A stretch of 31,224 bases of DNA, from assembly GCA_009746045.1 (NCBI GenBank), contig RPFO01000595.1, positions 1,579,123 to 1,610,346 on the forward strand, written 5' to 3'. This DNA is from Mesostigma viride (taxonomy: Eukaryota; Streptophyta; Mesostigmatophyceae; Mesostigmatales; Mesostigmataceae). The position numbers and the translations under genes were made by a program. A model generated the notes under the pieces. The model was not told the DNA's origin, searched no databases, and saw nothing but the letters and a program-made list of their open reading frames with translations. Of this stretch, positions 28,763 to 31,224 are shown in pieces. Each line of letters begins with the position of its first letter. The stretch's first letter is position 1.

Positions 28763-30762
28763 GGGGGAGGGGGGAAGGGGGGGGGGAGGGGGGGCGAGGG
28801 GGGCGGGGAGGGAGGGGGGGAAGGTGGAGGGGGGGAACGAGGGGAGGTTGACGGTGGGGGGGGTGGACGCGCCGGCGGCGGAGGCGGTGGAGCTGCTTGT
28901 GCGCAGAGGCGAGAACAAAGACAGGGAAGCGATGGGAAGCTTTGTCAGACGAGCTTAAAACCCATTTGCCCCCTCAAACCACTTCACTTGCTCACCAAGC
29001 AAAAGAACAATTTACATCAATGTCACACCTAATGTGAAGCACGCTGCCTGTTGGGTGCCAGCATTGTTTTTAAAATTTCAAGAACGTCTTCCAAGTAGTT
29101 TGTGCTACCTGATTCCATCCGCCCATAAACGACATAGCTAACATGATTTTGAGAAGAACGTACGCCATGACAATTACAACAATAATGCCGCAACTCAAAC
29201 CGCTCCGCAGTTTGAGTATGACAGCTTTAAACATAGAGCTGGCGTTGCTCACCGATGGGCACGAGGGTGAAAACGATGTCCACATCGATCTCGGCCCAGC
29301 TGTTGTCGCTGGCCTGGTAGGCCCCGCTTGACTTAAACGTGACCATGTTGTCGATCCTTAAATTGAACATTGCGTTTCCATCGCCCTGCATGGCTTGCAC
29401 CTGAAGGACATGCACAGGCGTGTCGGCACCATGGGACACGCCGAAAGAAGATGACAAAAGTGAAAATTTGACATGGGTTTAGTGAGCTTTGCTCAACTCA
29501 TCTCGTGTGAGGCTATTGTTGAAACGCCATCTGGTATGAATCCCACGAATGTCGGGGATAGGGGCAGGGGCACGCGTGCGGTGGAGAATTTGTTGGTTGG
29601 CTGGGGGCGGGCGGGGGGGGGGGGGGAGGGAGAAGCGAACGGTGGTGCATTAATTGAGACGACTAAGGAACCGTCAGAGCTGTTATAAGTAATGAGAACT
29701 GGATATCATAGCTATTTAAGTAATCAGAACTGGACACCAGAGCTATGAAGATGGACAGCAGGGGTTATTCAAGCAAAAAGTGCCAGACTTTCAGCAAGGA
29801 AACAAAGACAAAAGTATGCTTTTCCAAACTCCTGTACGGTGATGTCTCTTTCGGTGGGACGCTGGTGGGGCGATTTCCCCTCAGTGAGACACCCCAGTTT
29901 CAGAAACTCAGGTACGCGTGCCAGTATATTCCTCTACTCAAGATGGTGGGACATGTAAGTGCCCAGGCCACTACCCCTTGAACTCACCACCGTGGGCCAG
30001 CATGCTGGGATGACATTACTCACCTCGGTCGGCAACCCAACTCCCCTTGGCGGGCCAACCCATGTTCCAAACTCAGATCTAGGTGGGCTCAGTGCGGTAG
30101 GTCATCCCGACAACTGTACCTGAGTTTGTCCCACCGTTCAGATTTTGGGACATGTCCCACCGAAGGGAGCTGTCCATGGACCTGACAGGACCAGATAAGC
30201 CATTAAAACCAGCCTGCCAACTAGAGTCGACCTACCAGACCTGATTACCGGCCATGTTAGAATTACAGATTAGAGATACAGCGAGGCTGGGTTACTACTG
30301 CAGTCAAGCTGGTCAACCACCGGCCAACACAACAACGCCAACACACCTGTGTTGAGGTAAGCTGCGCGACCAACCCAGAGTACGCATCCTTCCGAGGTAG
30401 CGTAGCGCCCGAGTCTCCACGATAATCAATATTGTAATCATAAGAATACGAAAAGTACTTCGAGACGTCACTGTCGACTGTCGTGAAATCTGTGACAGTC
30501 GAGGACTCCAGGGACACCACGATCTGGGCTTTCAGTTTGGCCGTGATAGTGGCCTCGTAGCTGTCCGTATTCTCCATCGACAGGTCGCTGACCAGATGCG
30601 CGGATATGTCAAGGGATACCCCGCTCAGCGCGTAGCCTGGGTTCTGCGCGCTGCTGAATTTGGGCACCAAGAACTGCGTGCGGAAATCCAGGGGCACGAG
30701 GCCGTAGTGATATTTGTATCTGAAGGTGTTATCCCCCGTCGACTCCGCTGGGGGTGCGCCGC
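1..30762 (-). CDS. Giant multi-exon gene for a modular rod-and-bead extracellular hydroxyproline-rich glycoprotein (gene model, partial at both ends)
   Basis: Thirteen module exons and one split module lie head to tail on the minus strand. Each has a 3' splice site (mostly CAG) upstream and a 5' splice site (GTGAGT, GTGAGG, GTGAGC, GTAAGT or GTACGT) downstream. Phase is 1 at every module boundary, so they join in frame: A1, stalk-C1, B1, A2, stalk-C2, B3A3, stalk-C3, B4, A4, stalk-C4, B5, A5, terminal stalk plus Cys domain. No start codon context, signal peptide, stop codon or poly(A)-type end separates the modules, so one gene is simpler than several. The first and last exons are outside the window. 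Role is inferred: Pro-rich SPPPP rods are known O-glycosylated wall or matrix structures in green algae, and the beads are beta-rich domains. Transcript evidence could still split the model into two or more genes. Confidence 0.55.
736..7079 (-). CDS. Terminal giant stalk exon: PPPS, PPPN, SPPPP and SPPPPP blocks, frame-shifted as given
   Basis: Acceptor CACTGCGTCAG, then DLKPPPPLPLAPPPPPPP in the expected phase. Following proline codons, the frame is clean to about 6333 (PPPS then PPPN), then steps near 5913, 5836, 5761, 5690, 4610, 4335, 2912, 1756, 1541 and 741-770. Each step is equivalent to one missing base, usually in a run of G on the plus strand. A compensating pair sits at the G runs near 5485 and 5525. 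With the steps corrected the stalk would be about 2,100 residues, longer than the C4 stalk. As written it cannot be translated whole. Undercalled homopolymers explain this best; pseudogenisation or unseen introns remain possible. In place of a C domain it joins a different Cys-containing region. Confidence 0.6.
1500..4960 (-). repeat. Eleven-copy higher-order repeat of about 324 bp (18 SPPPPP hexads) in the terminal stalk
   Basis: The marker ttggaggcgg or close variant lies at 1569, 1892, 2216, 2540, 2843, 3184, 3526, 3850, 4192, 4515 and 4838. Intervals are 323, 324, 324, 303, 341, 342, 324, 342, 323 and 323. Most are multiples of 18 (324, 342) or exactly one less. Units contain SPPPPP hexads plus the landmarks PPPTPPLPSPP and SPLAPPPPP. 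All three minus-strand frames stay open for kilobases, giving Pro, Thr/Ala and His/Arg readings; only the CCx-codon frame is taken as real. Confidence 0.9.
5600..5840 (-). repeat. 15-bp tandem repeat encoding (SPPPP)n
   Basis: The unit gaagggggtggtggt repeats about 16 times; on the minus strand TCA CCA CCA CCC CCT gives SPPPP. Three units have gaagggg with one G fewer (about 5690, 5761 and 5836). Each moves the TCA register by one base, and the three together restore it. Confidence 0.88.
5841..6690 (-). repeat. 12-bp (PPPN)n arrays inside a longer repeat
   Basis: The unit ggagggttgggt encodes PPPN on the minus strand. Blocks of variable copy number are separated by a conserved spacer that reads PPPHPPPGPPPSPPLLPPTN, followed by PPTN. 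Spacers start on the plus strand at about 5841, 5949, 6102, 6367, 6499 and 6679 (ggtaacagtgg and variants), giving five long units of about 108-265 bp. Two of them share the same one-base loss (ggaggttggg at about 5913 and 6333), so that change was copied with the unit. Confidence 0.88.
6690..6990 (-). repeat. 12-bp tandem array encoding (PPPS)n
   Basis: On the plus strand the unit gctaggtggtgg repeats about 23 times with ggcggt variants; the minus strand reads CCA CCA CCT AGC, giving PPPS. One unit has ggtgagct, changing PPPS to SSPP locally. It lies at the start of the terminal stalk after the DLKPPPP opening. Confidence 0.9.
7080..8024 (-). other. Intron A5 to terminal stalk
   Basis: 945 bp, phase 1, GTGAGT donor and CTGCGTCAG acceptor. 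I see no repeat, RNA gene or coding sequence in it. Confidence 0.6.
8025..8621 (-). CDS. Exon A5: A-type bead domain
   Basis: Acceptor CCCACTGCAG, then ALEPNTPSLNDAMKQYASHYG. Core: FAPAGFTRMWKVPQFDPSIS, LAIVSFQGRVLADLSFEN, VRLSAVAALELELV, GVYDGTLDYGGTSGVSMSG, then TGSRSTYQL, and WNEDTWVDGALAVAYVTG ending ACGG|GTGAGT. Length 597 (199 codons), phase 1-1. The YDG-x-DYGGTSGVS stretch is the clearest match to the bacterial choice-of-anchor E pattern that I recall. It follows B5 and precedes the terminal stalk. Confidence 0.84.
8622..9020 (-). other. Intron B5 to A5, containing copies of the B5 exon end
   Basis: 399 bp, phase 1, GTGAGT donor and CACTGCAG acceptor. Two degenerate copies of the exon end and donor (ATTGACGT...CTGTTCGAGAGCAGTGAGT, and a third ending CAGTGAGTGGGAGC) follow the true donor at about 100-bp spacing. 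Confidence 0.65.
9021..9629 (-). CDS. Exon B5: B-type bead domain
   Basis: Acceptor CCACTCTTCAG, then DTSSSPSGIQPVTSKDEDSN. Core: KYGMARTDWAVTLAVPQYDT, LLSVYIIVTARATGYAEFTN, LTIRAMAGADVRIGVVG, VVPIHVLEKTL, FTSEVSAFSDDAGVLASFVG, VDLWVTAKDVREVYGVLG, and VQIDVYYLFES ending AGCG|GTGAGT. Length 609 (203 codons), phase 1-1. It has drifted further from B3 and B4 than they have from each other. Two degenerate copies of its last codons and donor lie just downstream in the intron. Confidence 0.84.
9630..10841 (-). other. Intron stalk-C4 to B5
   Basis: 1,212 bp, phase 1, GTACGT donor and CTCTTCAG acceptor. It has a 60-bp tandem copy of the C4 exon end and donor (10745-10797), a copy of the B5 exon start (near 9730), a duplicated aggataggaaacac (10567, 10592), and a duplicated gaggaaaag...ccagttat block (about 9855 and 9934). 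No coding sequence is seen. Confidence 0.6.
10745..10857 (-). repeat. Tandem 60-bp duplication across the C4 5' splice site
   Basis: cttccaaatcctaatgc followed by aaacatacgtacc near 10750 repeats almost exactly near 10812. Both copies contain GTACGT on the minus strand; the right-hand copy is used as the exon end because it joins the intact C domain. Confidence 0.85.
10842..16061 (-). CDS. Exon stalk-C4: giant (SPPPP)-type stalk of about 1,570 residues plus C-type bead domain
   Basis: Acceptor CTTGCCGTCAG, then DVAPPPPLPPPPVPPLPPPP. The stalk runs in one unbroken frame from 16061 to about 11345: SPPPPRPPPSPPPPPPP blocks first, then mixed blocks, then about 21 copies of a 32-residue unit, then a less regular tail with KWPPPPAPPFPLPP. 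The C domain begins VDTGPFYDDFPSF: STFLYLPQYSY, LYIEITLTSTISGSIFINNT, DVSFGADVTVARIGGG, VTFMGSSNVSASV, and LGVKYVLK ending AAGG|GTACGT. The exon is 5,220 bases, an exact multiple of three, phase 1-1, with no frame break. Unlike C2 and C3 the domain has no cysteines. The stalk is expected to be a stiff, O-glycosylated hydroxyproline rod (inference from the SPPPP class). Confidence 0.85.
11727..13838 (-). repeat. Homogeneous 96-bp coding minisatellite (about 21 units of 32 residues)
   Basis: The plus-strand marker gcggagttgg recurs at exactly 96-bp spacing from 11823 to 13743 (one copy has gcagagttgg). Each unit encodes SPPPPLPPTPP followed by three SPPPP and one SPPPPP block. Units differ by only a few bases, mostly ggcgat/ggcaat and ggtgaa/ggcgaa, so the array has been homogenised recently or is expanding. 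Confidence 0.93.
13839..16020 (-). repeat. Degenerate Pro-stalk repeats: mixed LPPxPP units, then RPPPSPPPPPPP units
   Basis: From 13.84 to about 14.85 kb, units like those of the 96-bp array appear with more variation (LPPMPP, LPPAPP, LPPRPP, FPPMPP, SPPMQP). From about 14.85 to 16.0 kb the blocks become SPPPPRPPPSPPPPPPP and plain SPPPP, with larger internal duplications around 15.3-15.8 kb. The reading frame is unbroken throughout. Confidence 0.85.
16062..17151 (-). other. Intron A4 to stalk-C4
   Basis: 1,090 bp, phase 1, GTGAGT donor and GCCGTCAG acceptor. Degenerate internal duplication is seen: the gcctaaaaa...ataag...tctacctacc stretch near 16371 recurs near 16851, and ttttgaggcca near 16645 recurs near 17043. 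A local copy of the ttatcatcataagc stretch lies near 16830-16880. No coding sequence is seen. Confidence 0.6.
17152..17730 (-). CDS. Exon A4: A-type bead domain
   Basis: Acceptor CATGCGTAG (TAG rather than CAG), then GGLDPNTPALDEPQANYDL. Core: WYGLAPAKFNHTWWVPRYDSS, LLAVEITFQGRVLADLYIEN, VLLWAQAFLELSL, GAYDGEDDGYGTSG, MEATTHEHWRSD, FVLFT-type strand GYVLFTAVS, and TWAEASLTVDYITG ending ACGG|GTGAGT. Length 579 (193 codons), phase 1-1. It is very close to A3 in the opening, the middle and the THEHWR/VHEHWR stretch, pointing to a relatively recent shared duplication. Confidence 0.84.
17731..18573 (-). other. Intron B4 to A4
   Basis: 843 bp, phase 1, GTGAGT donor and GCGTAG acceptor. Most of it is the tetranucleotide array at 17925-18435. 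Confidence 0.65.
17925..18435. repeat. Tetranucleotide array (GGGT)n / (GGGC)n with GT and poly-G tail
   Basis: Roughly (tggg)n from 17926 to 18056, (cggg)n to about 18210 with one interruption (ggcgcggg near 18135), (tggg)n again to about 18255, mixed cggg/tggg to 18338, (gt)n to 18362, a G run near 18378-18390, then tggatggg units. It is intronic. It has strong potential to form G-quadruplexes on the plus (template) strand. Confidence 0.92.
18574..19146 (-). CDS. Exon B4: B-type bead domain
   Basis: Acceptor CGCCCCGCAG, then GDDDPSWMSPVDSTDPDSPG, closely like the B3 opening. Core: VWAGYGLAPTKWEVTLAVPQY, LQGVFIEVDAWVTADLFYAN, LDAWVGGDIILGVFLPNGT, WSAEVLISDAETLALFQGESG, LLWVSADGFHYEEL, and VHVAYLFS ending AGTG|GTGAGT. 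Length 573 (191 codons), phase 1-1. It lacks the repeat loop found in B1 and B3, so it probably shows the basic B form. The domain has no cysteine. Confidence 0.84.
19147..20321 (-). other. Intron stalk-C3 to B4, with three repeat families
   Basis: 1,175 bp, phase 1, GTGAGG donor and CCCCGCAG acceptor. It holds a 79-bp tandem duplication (about 19300-19456), three copies of a 52-bp unit starting at 19541, 19593 and 19645, and a (GGTG)n run at about 19979-20010. No coding sequence is seen. Confidence 0.65.
20322..20885 (-). CDS. Exon stalk-C3: minimal stalk plus C-type bead domain
   Basis: Acceptor CACGCCTGCAG, then VIPSPPPPPPSDPGPFYDN, so the stalk is only six prolines. Domain strands: WSSFLSVPQYPNLGG, FIKIVLGASLCGFYRLTNTG, DFEITLLTDVTLYGFG, a loop with DSSCEEAW, LWELFIGTGDVELT, VRVVKTCTNETTLYSVEY, and LEVQYVAK ending AAAG|GTGAGG. 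Length 564 (188 codons), phase 1-1. Three cysteines and the NET sequon match C2. The shared opening DPGPFYDN/DTGPFYDD links it to C4 despite the huge difference in stalk length (about 6 against about 1,550 residues). Confidence 0.84.
20886..21246 (-). other. Intron B3A3 to stalk-C3
   Basis: 361 bp, phase 1, GTGAGT donor and GCCTGCAG acceptor. I see nothing else in it. Confidence 0.65.
21247..22503 (-). CDS. Exon B3+A3: fused B-type and A-type bead domains in one exon
   Basis: Acceptor CACACTGCAG, then GNDYLDWMDPVNSTDADEYD. B part: NQWFSYGLAPTRWGATLAVPQ, VYLVIYGWVTSDLTYNN, LSVLLGADITLGVFL, TLDLFKGSGGLTLWV, ending LQVSYLFD. Here the B exons normally meet an intron, but reading goes straight into GGLNPETPALDAPS, the A opening, then WYGLAPARFTHTWRVPQF, GRVLADLFIEN, DYSGASG and WVEASLTVDYITG, ending ACAG|GTGAGT. 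Length is 1,257 (419 codons), phase 1-1. The B loop has heptad-like units TQGLMKA / TQGLTKI / VQGV at the same place where B1 carries its 33-bp array. B3-A3-C3 and B4-A4 are the most alike neighbouring units. Confidence 0.85.
22504..23456 (-). other. Intron stalk-C2 to B3A3, with 17-bp repeat
   Basis: 953 bp, phase 1, GTGAGT donor and CACTGCAG acceptor. Four tandem copies of a 17-bp unit (ttaggcagcataaagga) lie at about 22580-22645. No coding sequence is seen. Confidence 0.65.
23457..24059 (-). CDS. Exon stalk-C2: short polyproline stalk plus C-type bead domain
   Basis: Acceptor ACGACTCCAG, then VIEP and a run of about 15 prolines, so the stalk is only a spacer here. The domain follows: FRQYPDFASDD, LYIELWLTVNMCASITATNTG, DFDITMLADVIVYASG, a loop with SFCKDDW, LGPSFVELGL, VRIVKKCTNETTLYEYDY, and a last strand LQVEYVQK ending AAAG|GTGAGT. 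Length 603, phase 1-1. Three cysteines (NMC, SFC, KKC) are in the same places as in C3, suggesting conserved disulfide use. NET is an N-glycosylation sequon shared with C3. Confidence 0.82.
24060..24681 (-). other. Intron A2 to stalk-C2
   Basis: 622 bp, phase 1, GTGAGT donor and GACTCCAG acceptor. A short (atc)n run lies near 24645-24665. Nothing else is seen. Confidence 0.65.
24682..25278 (-). CDS. Exon A2: A-type bead domain
   Basis: Acceptor TCTTGCAG, then GVNPETPPLANYTNDYRVWYG, the typical A opening. Core strands are LWRVPKFDWATGG, VGVRIKFWGRVIADLYFEN and VDVNLVAQANLTLLL. The DYNRNYDGSSG motif lies about 110 residues in. The last strand is STWVEAYVDVAYFTG, ending ACGG|GTGAGT. Length is 597 bases (199 codons), entry and exit phase 1. 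It follows B1 and precedes stalk-C2, the standard order. It is about as long as A5 (597) and slightly longer than A4 (579). It carries no cysteine. Confidence 0.82.
25279..26013 (-). other. Intron B1 to A2, with 34-bp triplicate
   Basis: 735 bp, phase 1, GTAAGT donor and CTTGCAG acceptor. Three tandem 34-bp copies begin at 25729, 25763 and 25797 (tttagaatcacctgctcac core). On the minus strand each carries GTGAGCAGGTGATT, which resembles a donor site. The rest shows nothing recognisable. Confidence 0.65.
26014..26952 (-). CDS. Exon B1: B-type bead domain with an expanded repeat loop
   Basis: Starts after TGTCCACAG with DASGNIVPVRSEDDGD and continues VIESYGFALIRESYYW, LTLPQYDPASPSTLESVYL and DIPYDNHELFA, the B-type core. 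It ends VQLSYLFN, AATG|GTAAGT, phase 1. At 313 codons it is about 110 longer than B4 (191) and B5 (203). Nearly all the excess is a tandem array of ten 11-residue units (26120-26450) in the loop before the last strand. The flanks of the loop align with the other B domains (DLWVEADSVFEFQGV before, AEIWVRVTVQLSYLF after), so the fold is probably kept. Confidence 0.8.
26120..26450 (-). repeat. In-frame 33-bp tandem repeat (about 10 units) encoding MA(Q/R)GG(S/R)VSKGA
   Basis: Ten units of 33 bp are visible on the plus strand as gggccattgcgcctttagac followed by acac[t/g]cccacc. Each encodes an 11-residue unit such as MARGGRVSKGA or MAQGGSVSKGA, alternating Q and R and S and R at fixed positions. 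Edge units are diverged (MAQGGSVSKYS, KAQGGNVSVQT). All lengths are multiples of three, so the array is in frame inside exon B1. Confidence 0.88.
26953..27890 (-). other. Intron stalk-C1 to B1
   Basis: 938 bp, phase 1, GTGAGG donor and TCCACAG acceptor. It holds the hairpin-forming tandem repeat at 27505-27740, a G-rich run at 27266-27292 and another short G run near 27011. No coding sequence is seen. Confidence 0.65.
27505..27740. repeat. AT-rich tandem repeat of about 34 bp with internal hairpin
   Basis: Units read agtctaaagcattgctaata then gtaccattgctatt; about five full units are followed by three shortened 19-bp units lacking the second half. Each full unit has CTAATAG and CTATTAG eight bases apart, an inverted pair that could form a small stem-loop. 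Confidence 0.85.
27891..28892 (-). CDS. Exon stalk-C1: Pro-rich stalk plus C-type bead domain
   Basis: The acceptor GCACAAGCAG is followed by APPPPPPARPPPPP, then about 155 codons of P with S, L, F, T and R, then the C domain from about 28422: RYDISVDPVSAG, TVSVPQSE, ITASFTLTNTGASTAEF. It ends VHVDYDPQ, CAAG|GTGAGG, phase 1. I read the stalk frame base by base from acceptor to domain and found no stop; the length (1,002) is divisible by three as for the other modules. The stalk includes a run of 47 G on the plus strand (28715-28761), so its length is not reliable. The domain has a local GCDEC pair instead of the KKCTNET motif of C2 and C3. Confidence 0.68.
28715..28761. repeat. 47-base G homopolymer (poly-C on the coding strand)
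   Basis: An uninterrupted run of G on the plus strand inside the C1 stalk, encoding polyproline. The count in any assembly is likely to be approximate, although the present count keeps the exon in frame. Confidence 0.85.
28893..29252 (-). other. Intron A1b to stalk-C1
   Basis: 360 bp, phase 1, GTGAGC donor and CACAAGCAG acceptor. I see nothing else in it. Confidence 0.65.
29253..29400 (-). CDS. Exon A1b: C-terminal part of first A-type bead domain
   Basis: Opens after CATGTCCTTCAG with VQAMQGDGNAMF and runs through SSGAYQASDNSWAEIDVDIVF to VPIG, ending ATCG|GTGAGC in phase 1. The end matches the last strand of the other A domains (TWAEASLTVDYITG, TWVEAYVDVAYFTG). Entry phase is 0, matching the exit of 30347-30762, and the length (148) returns the reading to phase 1. 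Only this A domain is interrupted by an intron. The acceptor choice is inferred; the core coding frame is clear. Confidence 0.62.
29401..30346 (-). other. Intron (phase 0) inside the A1 domain
   Basis: 946 bp between CAG|GTGTGT and CTTCAG. It is the only phase-0 intron and the only one inside a bead domain. It contains a foldback structure (29850-30164) and a short G-rich run near 29605-29630. Confidence 0.6.
29850..30164. repeat. Foldback element with nested inverted repeats
   Basis: ttcggtgggac (29850-29860) is the exact reverse complement of gtcccaccgaa (30154-30164), and aaactcaggtac (29904-29915) of gtacctgagttt (30116-30127). Further ggtgggaca/gtcccacc pairs occur between. No coding sequence is inside. 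It could be a MITE-like remnant. Confidence 0.6.
30347..30762 (-). CDS. Exon A1a: N-terminal part of first A-type bead domain
   Basis: Starts after a TTGTTCAG acceptor and reads GAPPAESTGDNTF, then the A-type core: YGLVPLDF, a FLVPKF strand, SLDISAHLVSDLSMEN, and near its end the DYRGDSG motif that matches DYGGTSG, DYSGASG and NYDGSSG in the other A domains. It ends at CAG|GTGTGT in phase 0, unlike all other exons, and continues in exon 29253-29400. Entry phase is 1. It is the most diverged A domain, lacking the W-Y-G-L-A-P form of the opening motif (HYGLVP instead). It is the first module visible; whatever precedes it lies beyond the right edge or was not recognised. Confidence 0.72.
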
Positions 30763-31224
30763 CTGAACAATGGCTCAGCATGTATGCAGCCGCAAAGGCA
30801 AGAAGGGTAGACGGGTCAAGCACTGATAATGATCACGATACATAGTCATGTGTGATTAGTTTTACTACATGAGTATTCAGGCTACACAGAACAGGGAAAG
30901 CCTGCTGTTTAGGATGGACGGAGGGGAGAGCGGCAGATCGCGCATGGCCAGCTGCTACATTCCCAGTACCCAGGGACAATGAGGCACCTGACGTATGTGT
31001 TGTCTTGCAGGGCCCACTTGCACCAAAGCTGGCTGCCAGGCTCCCTGCCTGCTCTGTCTGTCTGCAACAACACCAGATCAGCAAAACTTATCGCCCCACT
31101 CACTGCTGTTTTATTACCCCTACTCAGTCCACTCCCGATCGGGCAAGCATCCACAACACTCGTTGCTCCATACGTGCAGCATGCACAGTTGCGCACGCGA
31201 GAGTGACAACGCTAGTATAGTATA
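30763..31224. other. Right edge, no gene recognised
   Basis: Upstream of exon A1 on the minus strand. A donor-like GTGAGT lies near 31095-31100, but the preceding frame does not look like a B-domain end (no YLF motif), so I do not call an exon. It is probably intron, with the previous exon beyond the edge. Confidence 0.4.

Noticed and set aside
30909-31196. Possible further exon ending at a GTGAGT near 31095
   Set aside because: The preceding frame lacks the YLF-type B end or any other module motif; it may be a chance donor.

Overview
The window looks like nuclear DNA of a green alga (chlorophyte or prasinophyte). The evidence is GT-AG introns of about 0.36-1.2 kb, a GC-rich genome, and very long SPPPP-, PPPS- and PPPN-type hydroxyproline-rich stalks of the kind found in algal wall and matrix glycoproteins. 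I cannot name the species. Essentially all supportable coding sequence is on the minus strand, so the gene reads from right to left. I see no plus-strand gene, RNA gene, CRISPR array or recognisable transposase.

The window is best read as one enormous exon-rich gene, open at both ends, with about 6,700 codons inside. Right to left (exon limits inferred from splice motifs and phase): A1 30762-30347 plus 29400-29253; stalk-C1 28892-27891; B1 26952-26014; A2 25278-24682; stalk-C2 24059-23457; B3+A3 fused 22503-21247; stalk-C3 20885-20322; B4 19146-18574; A4 17730-17152; giant stalk-C4 16061-10842; B5 9629-9021; A5 8621-8025; and a giant stalk 7079 to about 735 that runs into a different Cys-containing domain reaching base 1. 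The pattern is a repeated super-module, B - A - (Pro stalk + C). A, B and C are diverged versions of one beta-rich domain of about 190-200 residues (core 'VPQFD...L..V.....G.V..D....N', later 'DY.G.SG', last strand 'V.Y'). From memory this resembles the bacterial 'choice-of-anchor E' surface domain.

Every module boundary is a phase-1 intron, and every complete module exon has a length divisible by three. This is the symmetric 1-1 arrangement that allows exon shuffling and tandem duplication. One B-A boundary has no intron and is fused exactly at the expected joint.

The two giant stalks differ. The C4 stalk is a single clean frame containing about 21 nearly identical 96-bp (32-aa) units. The last stalk (PPPS, then PPPN, then SPPPP, then SPPPPP blocks) changes frame at least eleven times, almost always by one missing base. 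The spacing of an 11-copy repeat of about 324 bp shows this exactly. It points to undercalled G runs, or less likely to decay.

The product would be a secreted, highly glycosylated, rod-and-bead extracellular protein. Introns carry satellites, a foldback element and duplicated splice sites.
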